From Candidatus Nanopelagicaceae bacterium (GTDB lineage: Bacteria; Actinomycetota; Actinomycetes; Nanopelagicales; Nanopelagicaceae): 40,028 nt of DNA. Position 1 is the first letter of the stretch. Each line of letters begins with the position of its first letter. The stretch spans positions 1 through 40,028 of the forward strand of contig CANHGU010000004.1 of the NCBI GenBank assembly GCA_947460855.1. The letters run 5' to 3'. Below, one piece after another: positions 9,598-16,503 of this stretch. The notes under the pieces are model-generated. The model worked only from the letters and a program-made list of their open reading frames with translations, was not told the origin of the DNA and searched no databases. Both the position numbers and the translations under genes were made by a program.

Positions 9598-10550
9598 TAG
9601 GCTGCCACCCGCTCTATTGCGCGAAGTCGCATTGATTGCGAGCGCGGATTTATCGCCTGCTCAGCATCATCTGCGCTATAGCTGCCACTTATTAATAATT
9701 TATAGCTAGCAGCTGAATTAGGTAGCTCAACCGGCAAACCAAGTGGAGTATTTGATTTGGTGAGATTTGCAAAATTGGATTTAACTATTCGATCCTCCAG
9801 AGATTGATAGGACATAACAACTAATCGCCCACCTATAGCGAGCGCAGCGAGCGCAGCTGGAATAGCTTTTTCTAAGACTGCTAGTTCTTGATTAACCTCT
9901 ATTCGTAGAGCTTGAAAGGTTCGCTTTGCTGGATTGCCCCCAGTTCGCCGAGCTGGTGCTGGAATTGACTCCTTCACAATCTCAGCTAAATCCTTAGTGC
10001 TCTTTAGCCTTCCGCTTTGGCGGGCTTTAATAATGTTTTCAGCAATCTTGCTAGCAAACTTCTCTTCGCCATAATTTTGCAGCACTTTGGCTAGCTCGCC
10101 ATGGGAGTAGGTATTTAAAACAGTTGCGGCTGATACCGGATTGCTTTGATCCATTCTCATATCAATTGGAGCATCTTGAGAATAGGAAAATCCGCGCTCT
10201 GCCTGATCTAACTGCATTGATGAAACACCTAAATCAAAGAGGATCGCATCAGCTAAATTTAATCCGGCCTTATCTAGCCCTGCTTGAATTTGATCATATG
10301 TGCTGTGAATAAATGTGACTCGATCTGCGTATTGGATAAGATTTGATTTTGCAATTTCAAGCGCTGAACTATCTCGATCGATCCCTATTACCTGTAAATT
10401 TTCAAAACGTTTTAGAAATTCCTTTGCATGTCCGGCTAGACCTAATGTTGCGTCAATTAATACCGGCTTACTTTTGTTTTTGATTGCAGGAGTGAGCAAA
10501 TCAATGCACTGCTCAAGTGCAACTGGGATGTGTTTTACTTCTATCCCCAT
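9597..10550 (-). CDS. rsmH: RsmH, 16S rRNA (cytosine1402-N4)-methyltransferase
   Basis: S-adenosylmethionine-dependent methyltransferase that modifies C1402 of 16S rRNA; formerly MraW. The 317-residue product begins with HIPVALEQCIDLL, then the SAM-binding LIDATLGLAGHA and GIDRDSSAL, the family signature LFDLGVSSMQLDQAERGFS near residue 110, MRMD, and the C-terminal KRTFQALRIEVN and SYQSLEDRIVK. A strong purine-rich ribosome binding site (GGGGGAGAAG) directly precedes the ATG at 10550. Within it, at 9838-9855, a 9-base direct duplication encodes an Ala/Leu repeat. It is separated from mraZ by a large hairpin region. Confidence 0.95.
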   Translation of the reverse strand: MGIEVKHIPVALEQCIDLLTPAIKNKSKPVLIDATLGLAGHAKEFLKRFENLQVIGIDRDSSALEIAKSNLIQYADRVTFIHSTYDQIQAGLDKAGLNLADAILFDLGVSSMQLDQAERGFSYSQDAPIDMRMDQSNPVSAATVLNTYSHGELAKVLQNYGEEKFASKIAENIIKARQSGRLKSTKDLAEIVKESIPAPARRTGGNPAKRTFQALRIEVNQELAVLEKAIPAALAALAIGGRLVVMSYQSLEDRIVKSNFANLTKSNTPLGLPVELPNSAASYKLLISGSYSADDAEQAINPRSQSMRLRAIERVAA

Positions 10551-10603
10551 CTTCTCCCCCTCTTTAACTTAGTTTCGGTAGTAATTCACTTCTGACTTTT
10601 ATC

Positions 10604-10715
10604 TAGATATCTACTTAGGTCACCGCCACTCGACGGATCTTCCTTAATAACGCGCGGCACCGGGGAAGTGGCGCCGCGAATATTTATGAGTGGCGGTGGC
10701 CTAAATAGAGATCTA
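10604..10715 (-). repeat. Large imperfect inverted repeat / structured RNA between mraZ and rsmH
   Basis: The outer arms 10604-10631 and 10688-10715 are 28 bases each and complementary except for three positions. As minus-strand RNA one of these is a G-U wobble, so 26 of 28 positions can pair. The 56-base interior holds a second GC-rich hairpin (CGCGGC pairing with GCCGCG, about 10652-10678). The structure starts seven bases after the mraZ stop. No T-run follows it on the minus strand, so it is not a standard intrinsic terminator. It may be an mRNA processing or stability element, a conditional attenuator, or a small palindromic element. No coding potential is credited to it. Confidence 0.8.
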
Positions 10716-10721
10716 ATTGGA

Positions 10722-11153
10722 TTAAAACAATCCGGGTAGTACCTCCTCAGAGACATCGGCGAATGTTTTTTCACGATCAGCTAAATACTTACCCCAAGCA
10801 GTTGCATCCCAAATCTCTAATCTGGTATTAGCTCCGATTACGACACAATTTTTTTCTAATGTTGCATAAGTCCTAAGACCGGTTGGAATTGTTATTCGCC
10901 CTTGGTTATCTGGCACCTCATCGTGAGCGCCAGCAAACATCACACGTAGGTAATCTCGAGAATTTTTCTGCGTAACTGGAGCTTGGCGCAGTCTTCCTGT
11001 AATTAATGAAAACTCTGCGGCAGTGAAAACATATAAACAATTTTCTTGGCCTTTAGTTATTACTAATCCATCTGCTAATTCATCTCGGAAGCGGGCCGGC
11101 AGAATTAATCTGCCCTTCTCATCAAGCTTTGGTTCATGGGTGCCAAGAAACAT
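10722..11153 (-). CDS. mraZ: MraZ, transcriptional regulator of the division cluster
   Basis: AbrB-fold DNA-binding protein that, from family knowledge, represses its own dcw operon by binding repeats upstream of itself. The 143 residues contain the two tandem MraZ repeats. The first is [17 protein letters not shown] near residues 10-25; the second is [16 protein letters not shown] near residues 81-96. A strong ribosome binding site (GGGGAGG) lies seven bases before the ATG at 11153. The MraZ-type operator at 11191-11240 lies directly upstream, supporting autoregulation. Downstream is the hairpin region leading to rsmH. Confidence 0.96.
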   Translation of the reverse strand: MFLGTHEPKLDEKGRLILPARFRDELADGLVITKGQENCLYVFTAAEFSLITGRLRQAPVTQKNSRDYLRVMFAGAHDEVPDNQGRITIPTGLRTYATLEKNCVVIGANTRLEIWDATAWGKYLADREKTFADVSEEVLPGLF

Positions 11154-11190
11154 TGCCTGACCTCCCCACGCTTAGACAATACGTCAGGTC

Positions 11191-11240
11191 ACCACTTTAC
11201 TCCCTTTTTCCCCACTTTCAACCCCCCGCACCCACTTTCC
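11191..11240 (-). promoter_or_regulatory. Predicted dcw promoter and MraZ operator repeats
   Basis: On the minus strand AAGTGG occurs three times with an exact 20-bp period (CACTT on the plus strand at 11194, 11214 and 11234). Related GGG-containing half-steps sit at 10-bp intervals between them. MraZ binding sites in other bacteria are short G-rich direct repeats at about 10-bp spacing before mraZ. A possible -35 TTGAAA (11221-11216) and -10 TAAAGT (11199-11194) with a 16-base spacer lie within the repeats, so bound MraZ would block polymerase. A weak six-base inverted repeat in the 5' leader flanks the ribosome binding site. Confidence 0.7.
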
Positions 11241-11280
11241 CTCCCTGCTCCTCCCCTGTTCAATTATTGGAAAAGGGCAT

Positions 11281-11305
11281 AAAAAAACCACCCATTGGGT
11301 GGTTT
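11281..11305 (-). terminator. Intrinsic terminator after the DUF3040 gene
   Basis: A perfect 9-bp stem AAACCACCC / GGGTGGTTT with a three-base loop is followed on the minus strand by an uninterrupted run of Ts (11287-11281, three of them in the stem). It lies about 18 bases after the DUF3040 stop and before the mraZ promoter, insulating the dcw operon from upstream transcription. Confidence 0.9.
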
Positions 11306-11323
11306 ATGGGGCAGCCTGCTCCT

Positions 11324-11668
11324 CTAATTCTCGTTATTCCTGCGATCCCATCTTTGCTCAAGGTTTGATCCCCACCCTGGCTTTTTTACTCGTGCCGGAC
11401 CACTTTTAATGCTGATGTTGCTGATAATGAGCACCACCCCAGCTAGTGAGATTAGAAATGCGATAACTCCAACTGCGGTTGTCTTGGCCACCAGTGCGCT
11501 GATTAATACCAGAATGCCAACTAGCAAAATACTTAATCCCAGCAGAGCGCGAGATCCTTGGCGGGTGCGAGCTTTGCCGGTTAATGTTGAAAGCAGGCGA
11601 GGATCCTCCTGCTCTAGGGCAGCCTCCATCTCAGCCAATAACTTGCGTTCATGATCAGAAAGAGCCAT
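11324..11668 (-). CDS. DUF3040 family membrane protein
   Basis: Small actinobacterial membrane protein of unknown function. From the ATG at 11668 the 114 residues begin with MALSDHERKLLAEMEAAL, the characteristic DUF3040 start. Two membrane segments follow (about residues 43-61 and 65-84) and then a short basic tail. An in-frame start six codons upstream was not used. The ATG is preceded by no Shine-Dalgarno but by TATATT (11680-11675) six bases upstream, as expected for a leaderless transcript. DUF3040 genes commonly lie just upstream of mraZ in actinobacteria, as here. A terminator follows. Confidence 0.85.
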   Translation of the reverse strand: MALSDHERKLLAEMEAALEQEDPRLLSTLTGKARTRQGSRALLGLSILLVGILVLISALVAKTTAVGVIAFLISLAGVVLIISNISIKSGPARVKKPGWGSNLEQRWDRRNNEN

Positions 11669-11674
11669 ATTCGA

Positions 11675-11680
11675 AATATA
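11675..11680 (-). promoter_or_regulatory. -10 element of a predicted leaderless promoter (DUF3040 gene)
   Basis: TATATT on the minus strand ends six bases before the ATG at 11668. This spacing puts transcription start at or next to the start codon. No ribosome binding site is present. Confidence 0.55.
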
Positions 11681-11713
11681 GAGCAATAAGCATTTTTTTA
11701 AAACTTTTAGAGA

Positions 11714-12892
11714 TTAATCCTCCTCAGGCTCAGAAACCAAACGTGCCGGGCGCAGACTAGCGCGGCCAAATTTGGCCTTAACCCGATCAACCGCTCGATC
11801 TGCCTGCTGCCAGCCACTACTTCGCTCGCCCAATACCATCTGCTTCACATCATCATTTTCAACTAATGAATCTAGGCTCACGCCAACTAATCTAATTAAT
11901 ACCCGATCTAAATTAAGTGATAAGTACAAACTCTTAACCACCTCAAATATCTCTTGCGTGCCAGTAGTAGGTAAATCAAGAGTTTTTGATCTAAAGATTG
12001 TTTTAAAATCGTAGAATCTAACCTTAATAGATATTGTGTTTGCAGCATAATTTTTTCCGCGCATTCGCTCTGTACTTTTTTCAGTAAGTCGTAAAAACTC
12101 TTTTAGGATCTCCTCTTCGCTATCTAAATCAAAATCAAAGGTCTCAGAAGCGCTAATACTTTTTTCAATATGTTCAGTTACAACATCTCGGTAATCTCTA
12201 CCCCAGGCTAATTCGTAGAGAGAGCTGCCATTTGCCTTACCTAAAACTCTTATTAAAGTTGCTCGGGGTGTATTTGCAATATCTCCTACTGTTTCCAAAC
12301 CTAATTTCGCTAATTGCTCATTGCTCTTAGGACCGACTCCCCAAATCTCTTTAGCCGCTAGTGGGTGAAGAAACTCCAATACCTTTGTTGGATCAATCTC
12401 TAACACTCCATTTGGTTTGCAGTGATTTGAGGCTATTTTTGCAATAAATTTATTATGTGCTATTCCAACCGAACAGGTTATTCCCTCCTCTGCCTGCACT
12501 CGCCGTCTAATCAAATCAGCAATCTCTTTGCCATCCCCAAGTAACCTCTTTGCTCCAGTTACATCTAAGAAAGCCTCATCGAGTGAAATCGGTTCAACAT
12601 ATGGCGTTACATCTTTAAATATTTTCATAACATGTTCAGAAACTTCGGCGTAGCGAGCCATATCAGGTGCTATAAAAATTGCATGAGGTGCTAAAGCTTT
12701 GGCTTTGTAAACTGGCATAGCAGCTCGAATTCCAAATTTTCGCGCTTCGTAATTTGCAGCAGAAACAACTCCTCTTCTACCTGCACCAACTACTACAGCT
12801 TTCCCTTTTAATTTTGGATTATCCTTCTCCGCAACTGATGCATAAAAAGCGTCCATATCCACATGCAAAATAGTTGCAAGATTCTCATTCAT
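11714..12892 (-). CDS. dinB: DNA polymerase IV (Y family, translesion)
   Basis: Error-prone Y-family polymerase for lesion bypass. The 392 residues show the first catalytic aspartates in HVDMDAFYASV (D12), the steric region AANYEARKFGIRAAMP, and the second catalytic pair in ISLDEAFLDVTG (D105, E106). The helix-hairpin-helix WGVGPKSNEQLAKLG and a little-finger domain complete the protein. Length is normal. The last residues lack an obvious sliding-clamp peptide. No LexA-type palindrome is seen upstream. It is divergent from the DoxX gene. Confidence 0.95.
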   Translation of the reverse strand: MNENLATILHVDMDAFYASVAEKDNPKLKGKAVVVGAGRRGVVSAANYEARKFGIRAAMPVYKAKALAPHAIFIAPDMARYAEVSEHVMKIFKDVTPYVEPISLDEAFLDVTGAKRLLGDGKEIADLIRRRVQAEEGITCSVGIAHNKFIAKIASNHCKPNGVLEIDPTKVLEFLHPLAAKEIWGVGPKSNEQLAKLGLETVGDIANTPRATLIRVLGKANGSSLYELAWGRDYRDVVTEHIEKSISASETFDFDLDSEEEILKEFLRLTEKSTERMRGKNYAANTISIKVRFYDFKTIFRSKTLDLPTTGTQEIFEVVKSLYLSLNLDRVLIRLVGVSLDSLVENDDVKQMVLGERSSGWQQADRAVDRVKAKFGRASLRPARLVSEPEED

Positions 12893-13040
12893 TAGTATTG
12901 ACCACGCTTAAGGCCAGCGGTGCATCGATAATATATAGATAATATATTGAACACACCCCAAAGATTAGTTCATATACCTGACAGTAGCCTTTAACCTATT
13001 GCCAAACGACCAAATTGGTCATAACAAAGTAAGGAATCAA
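12893..13040. promoter_or_regulatory. Divergent intergenic region dinB / DoxX gene with small palindrome
   Basis: This 148-base region separates two divergent genes. It has an AT-rich imperfect tandem (ATAATATATAGATAATATAT, about 12927-12947), a -35-like TTGAAC at 12947-12952, and a 13-base palindrome GACCAAATTGGTC at 13008-13020, 20 bases before the DoxX start. The palindrome is a candidate operator. No RNA gene or coding sequence is seen. Confidence 0.45.
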
Positions 13041-13463
13041 ATGTCTGTTACTGAAATCGCATTAATTGCTGGTCGAGTCCTGTTTGCACTTCTATTTATT
13101 AGCTCAGGAATCAACCACTTTACAAAGAATGCTGCTATGACTGGCTATGCTCAGTATAAAAAAGTACCAATGGCAAAATTCTCTGTATATCTAAGCGGAT
13201 TAATGCTAGTTCTTGGTGGAATTTATATTGTGCTTGGTTTTTATGCAGACCTAGGCGCACTTTTAATCGCAATTTTCTTAATCCCAACCGCTTTCCTAAT
13301 GCATGCTTTCTGGAAAGAAAGTGATGCAACCGCTAAGCAAAATGAATCTATTGCATTTTTCAAAGATTTGTCACTTGCTGGTGCTGCTTTAATTATTTTT
13401 GCACTACTACGAGGTGGCGCTGATTTCGGAAGCAACGTTGGAACACTGCTTTTCTTTAGCTAA
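13041..13463 (+). CDS. DoxX family membrane protein
   Basis: Small four-helix membrane protein of the DoxX/SURF4-like family. The 140 residues from the ATG at 13041 contain four hydrophobic segments and the DoxX-like opening GRVLFALLFISSGINHF, then LIPTAFLMHAFWKESD. A ribosome binding site (AAGGAA) lies six bases before this ATG; the longer reading from 12999 has no such support. In other actinobacteria DoxX proteins have been linked to redox and thiol stress, but a specific role cannot be read from the sequence. It is a single-gene unit ending in a strong terminator. Confidence 0.8.
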   Translation: MSVTEIALIAGRVLFALLFISSGINHFTKNAAMTGYAQYKKVPMAKFSVYLSGLMLVLGGIYIVLGFYADLGALLIAIFLIPTAFLMHAFWKESDATAKQNESIAFFKDLSLAGAALIIFALLRGGADFGSNVGTLLFFS

Positions 13464-13476
13464 TTAACTAAACCTT

Positions 13477-13514
13477 AAACCGCCCCTGCGAATTAATCTC
13501 GGGGGCGGTTTTTT
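13477..13514 (+). terminator. Intrinsic terminator after the DoxX gene
   Basis: A perfect 10-bp stem AAACCGCCCC (13477-13486) / GGGGCGGTTT (13502-13511) with a 15-base loop is followed by further Ts to 13514. It ends the DoxX transcript before the TauE-like gene. Confidence 0.92.
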
Positions 13515-13550
13515 GTGCCCAAATATCGGCAACTATGGGAGTATCAGGTT

Positions 13551-14309
13551 ATGGAAATTGGCTTGGTTTTTACAGCTCTCCTTAGTGGTGGCTTTATTGG
13601 CGCCGTCCTTGGCTTTATTGGAGCTGGTGGTGCAATGGTCTCTGTACCAATCCTGCTTTACCTATTCAACTTCTCACCAATTCATGCAACTACTGCAGCA
13701 CTTGCCGTGGTATTCCTTGCAGCAATCGCAGGGCTTGGTCCTAAGTTTAAAAGTAATGATGTACTTGTAAAAGAAGCAACCATAATTTGGGCGCTAGGGT
13801 TGTTGACAAACATTGGTCTAGGTCTAGTAATTAATAAGATACCGGATCAGATTATTTTGATTGGATTTTCAGTTGTTTTAATTGGCGCTGGTTACTCAAT
13901 GCTCCGAGCACCAATTACTAATCAAAGTGAAAAAAGTATGCCTGCATGGGCAGTGGTTCTACTATCTCTTCTTATCGGAGCCCTCACTGGGCTTTTTGGT
14001 ATTGGTGGTGGTTTCCTTGCAATCCCAGTATTAGTTTTGTTTTTTCATACTCCTCAGAATAAAGCAGCGGGCACATCACTTTTGATTATTGCTTTAAACT
14101 GCTCAACTGCATTTATTGCCAAGCACTCGATTTGGCAAGAAATCAACTGGCACTACCCAATTATTATTGCCATAGCTGCAGTTATAGTCGCTCGAATAAG
14201 TTCAAAAATCGCTCCTAAGACACCAATTGTTCACCTAAAACAAGGATTTGCTCTCCTTTTATTTGGCCTTGCAGCATTTACTATTTGTACTGAGCTTTTT
14301 ACTAAGTGA
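13551..14309 (+). CDS. TauE/SafE family membrane transporter
   Basis: Predicted anion permease of the sulfite/sulfonate exporter family in the cytoplasmic membrane. The 252 residues have about eight membrane segments. The two halves each contain the family's glycine-rich repeat: AVLGFIGAGGAMVSVPIL near residue 16 and TGLFGIGGGFLAIPVLVL near residue 147. The ATG at 13551 follows GGGAG at a suitable distance; an earlier in-frame start would lie in the terminator tail. It is followed after 15 bases by the aquaporin-like gene, so the substrate might relate to sulfur or arsenic compounds. The family alone does not fix it. Confidence 0.85.
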   Translation: MEIGLVFTALLSGGFIGAVLGFIGAGGAMVSVPILLYLFNFSPIHATTAALAVVFLAAIAGLGPKFKSNDVLVKEATIIWALGLLTNIGLGLVINKIPDQIILIGFSVVLIGAGYSMLRAPITNQSEKSMPAWAVVLLSLLIGALTGLFGIGGGFLAIPVLVLFFHTPQNKAAGTSLLIIALNCSTAFIAKHSIWQEINWHYPIIIAIAAVIVARISSKIAPKTPIVHLKQGFALLLFGLAAFTICTELFTK

Positions 14310-14324
14310 AGATTAGGTAGGGAA

Positions 14325-14990
14325 ATGAAACTTCAACGAGCGGTTAGTATGGAATTTTTGGGAACATTACTCTTGGCAATCTCGATAGTTGGTTCCGGGC
14401 ATATGGCAGCAGTACTTACTCATGACACCGGACTACAGCTGTTAATCAACGCAATTGCAACCGCAATTGGCTTAGCAACAGTAATTAAATTGGGCATGAA
14501 GGTTAGTGGTGCTCACTTTAATCCAGCAGTTACATTGGTAATGCTCGCACTTAAAAAAACTGAGCCCAAAGTTGGGGCCTACTACATATCTTCTCAAATA
14601 CTTGGGGCAATTACAGGTGTAATAATTGCTAATGTAATTTATAAACAACCAGCAGTAATTCAATCTTTAATAACAAGAAATGGCCCAAACTTATTTTTAT
14701 CTGAAGTCCTTTCTACTTCCGTTCTACTCTGGATAATTCTTAGATTCCCGAATAGAGAGGACTTAGTGGCAATTTACGCGCCTCTTTGGATCTTTGGCGG
14801 AATACTTTTTACATCAAGCACCTCTTTTGCTAATCCAGCAATAACGATTGGCCGATCATTCACTAATTCAATTACCGGAATTGCACCCAGCTCAATTATT
14901 TTATTTATAGTAGCCCAACTAATTGGCGCTGCTCTTGGCCTGCTAATTGCTAAGAAAATAACAAATCCAGGTTTAGAAAAAGATGAGTAA
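14325..14990 (+). CDS. MIP family channel, AqpS-like (possible arsenite channel)
   Basis: Six-helix aquaporin-type channel of 221 residues. Both pore motifs are present: SGAHFNPAVTL (loop B) and SFANPAITIGRSF (loop E), the latter with the conserved arginine of the selectivity filter. The glycerol-facilitator aspartate after that arginine is absent. The gene overlaps the start of an ArsC-type reductase by eight bases. In Sinorhizobium meliloti an aquaporin (AqpS) paired with ArsC lets arsenite leave the cell by downhill flow. The same pairing here suggests the same job (inference). No ArsR regulator or ArsB/Acr3 pump is present nearby. Water or another small neutral solute is the alternative. 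Confidence 0.8.
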   Translation: MKLQRAVSMEFLGTLLLAISIVGSGHMAAVLTHDTGLQLLINAIATAIGLATVIKLGMKVSGAHFNPAVTLVMLALKKTEPKVGAYYISSQILGAITGVIIANVIYKQPAVIQSLITRNGPNLFLSEVLSTSVLLWIILRFPNREDLVAIYAPLWIFGGILFTSSTSFANPAITIGRSFTNSITGIAPSSIILFIVAQLIGAALGLLIAKKITNPGLEKDE

Positions 14991-15387
14991 GCCTTCAGTT
15001 TTATTCGTTTGCGTTCATAACGCAGGTAGATCTCAAATGGCAGCTGCTTTTCTAACTCATCTTTCCGCTGGCAGGGTTGAGGTTAGATCAGCCGGTTCGG
15101 CTCCAGCTAACTCAATTAATCAATCTGTTGTTGAGGCACTAAAAGAGGTTGGCATCGATATTTCAAATGAGCAACCAAAGGTTTTAACTACAACCGTGGT
15201 TGAGCAATCTGATGTAGTAATCACAATGGGTTGTGGCGATGCGTGTCCATTTTTCCCTGGCAAACGCTACCTAGATTGGGTGCTACCAGATCCGGCCGGA
15301 CAATCTGTTGCAGATGTTAGGCCGATTAGAGATCAAATTCGTAAACTAGTTGAAGACTTAATTCCAACACTGTTTAAATCTAACTAA
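14983..15387 (+). CDS. arsC: ArsC-type arsenate reductase (LMW phosphatase fold)
   Basis: Predicted to reduce arsenate to arsenite. The 134-residue protein has the low-molecular-weight phosphatase P-loop FVCVHNAGRSQMAAAF, with the CX5R nucleophile C10 and R16, and the later DPAGQSV aspartate region. The CVHNAGRSQ form is that of mycothiol/mycoredoxin-linked reductases of actinobacteria, so mycothiol is the likely reductant (inference). The start ATG lies within the end of the aquaporin gene. Its 3' end overlaps the convergent rhodanese gene by eight bases. A protein-tyrosine phosphatase function is the less likely alternative. Confidence 0.85.
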   Translation: MSKPSVLFVCVHNAGRSQMAAAFLTHLSAGRVEVRSAGSAPANSINQSVVEALKEVGIDISNEQPKVLTTTVVEQSDVVITMGCGDACPFFPGKRYLDWVLPDPAGQSVADVRPIRDQIRKLVEDLIPTLFKSN

Positions 15388-15694
15388 CAGTTGGTTTTCC
15401 TGCCTCGACCCACTCAATAATTCCACCAATTAAATTAAATGTTTTATCAAAACCTACTTCGCCCATAACATAAGCAGCATCTAACGATCTTTTGCCTGAT
15501 CTACAGTAAATTGCATACGCCTTACTTTTATCTAATGTTTCAATATCAGCAGTGAAGTAATCTGCAAGAACATCGATATTAACCGCATTGGGAATATGTC
15601 CTTCGTTAAATTCGGCCGGTGTTCGAACATCAAGCAAAACCACACTGGGCTGAGTAATCTTCTGAGCAAATTCAGCAGCATCTAGATTTAACAT
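15380..15694 (-). CDS. Single-domain rhodanese-like protein
   Basis: Small cytoplasmic rhodanese of 104 residues, expected to carry persulfide sulfur on its active-site cysteine. Family features are LLDVRTPAEFNEGHIPNAVNI near residues 20-40 and the catalytic loop YCRSGKRS with C64. It has no membrane segment or signal peptide. Its 3' end overlaps arsC and its 5' end is divergent from an alpha/beta hydrolase gene; the 20-base gap between the two starts contains a small inverted repeat GGTAA-TC-TTACC. The in vivo sulfur acceptor cannot be predicted. Confidence 0.9.
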   Translation of the reverse strand: MLNLDAAEFAQKITQPSVVLLDVRTPAEFNEGHIPNAVNIDVLADYFTADIETLDKSKAYAIYCRSGKRSLDAAYVMGEVGFDKTFNLIGGIIEWVEAGKPTVS

Positions 15695-15701
15695 TAGAAG
15701 G

Positions 15702-15707
15702 TAATCT
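15702..15707 (+). promoter_or_regulatory. -10 element of a predicted leaderless promoter (hydrolase-carotenoid unit)
   Basis: TAATCT ends seven bases before the ATG at 15715. No Shine-Dalgarno is seen. This would start the transcript carrying the hydrolase and the five-gene carotenoid end-group modification unit. Confidence 0.5.
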
Positions 15708-15714
15708 TACCTAC

Positions 15715-16503
15715 ATGAAGCTTTCAATTCAGACTCATGGAGATGGCCCTGCTATCGTGCTAATTCACGGCATGGGATCTGCAGCAACAGCTTGGAAGCC
15801 AATCATTCCAGCCCTGGCTAAAGTATTTAAGGTGATAACTCTAGATTTACCAGGTCATGGGAATACTCCTTTCTCGCCAATGCAAAGTATGGATCCCACC
15901 TCTCTTGCTAAATTGGTGCATAAAAATTTACAAGATTTAGGAATCAATGAGTTTGATTTAGTTGCAAATTCACTTGGTGGTTGGATTAGTTTTGAGATGG
16001 CAGTTATAAACCCAAGCTCAGTAAGGTCAATAACAGCTTTAGCTCCTGCTGGTCTTTGGCTGACACCTTTTTCTTCTCGCTACCCAGGTGAGGTTGCTTT
16101 AAGAGTTATGGCAAATGGTGTCGAAAAAATAGCGCCATCCCTGTTGAATTATAACTGGGCAAAAAAGATTGGCTTTGAAACGGTGTCACCTCGTTGGAAA
16201 GAATTAAGTTATGAAATCTGCCTTGATGCTACAACCGCGATGGCAAAATCTACTGGGTACTTTCCAGCCTGGGATGCACTTCTGGGAAAGAGATTTGACA
16301 AGCAAATAGCATCTGATATTCCAATTACAATAATTTTTGGAGATAGTGATCACACCCTGCCAGAAAAAACCTGTCAAGAAAGATCGCTCGCACCTTCCCA
16401 TGCAAAGTGGGTAATATTGCCTGAAACCGGTCATGCCCCTATGTGGGATAGCCCAAATGAAGTTCTTCCTGAAATATTTGCAACGACTAAAATAAATCAA
16501 TGA
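15715..16503 (+). CDS. Alpha/beta hydrolase, first gene of the carotenoid modification unit
   Basis: Soluble alpha/beta-fold hydrolase of 262 residues. The oxyanion region is LIHGMGSAATAW near residue 18, the nucleophile elbow is VANSLGGW (an A-x-S-x-G form in place of the usual G-x-S-x-G), the acid is in FGDSDHTLP, and the histidine is in ETGHAPMW near the C-terminus. The triad is thus complete. The stop overlaps the start of the CrtA-like gene (ATGA), so it is co-expressed and possibly coupled with carotenoid genes. It might act on an acyl or ester group of a carotenoid product, but nothing in the sequence fixes the substrate. Confidence 0.8.
   Translation: MKLSIQTHGDGPAIVLIHGMGSAATAWKPIIPALAKVFKVITLDLPGHGNTPFSPMQSMDPTSLAKLVHKNLQDLGINEFDLVANSLGGWISFEMAVINPSSVRSITALAPAGLWLTPFSSRYPGEVALRVMANGVEKIAPSLLNYNWAKKIGFETVSPRWKELSYEICLDATTAMAKSTGYFPAWDALLGKRFDKQIASDIPITIIFGDSDHTLPEKTCQERSLAPSHAKWVILPETGHAPMWDSPNEVLPEIFATTKINQ

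Noticed and set aside
9838-9855. Nine-base tandem duplication inside rsmH
   Set aside because: It encodes an in-frame Ala/Leu repeat in a helix and does not affect the conserved motifs; likely simple sequence slippage.
10586-10774. 62-codon open frame spanning the mraZ-rsmH gap on the minus strand
   Set aside because: It runs through the large inverted repeat and overlaps the mraZ 3' end in another frame; the hairpin explains the sequence better than a peptide.
12893-12960. LexA/SOS box upstream of dinB
   Set aside because: No GAAC-N4-GTTC type palindrome was found; the AT-rich imperfect tandem does not match.
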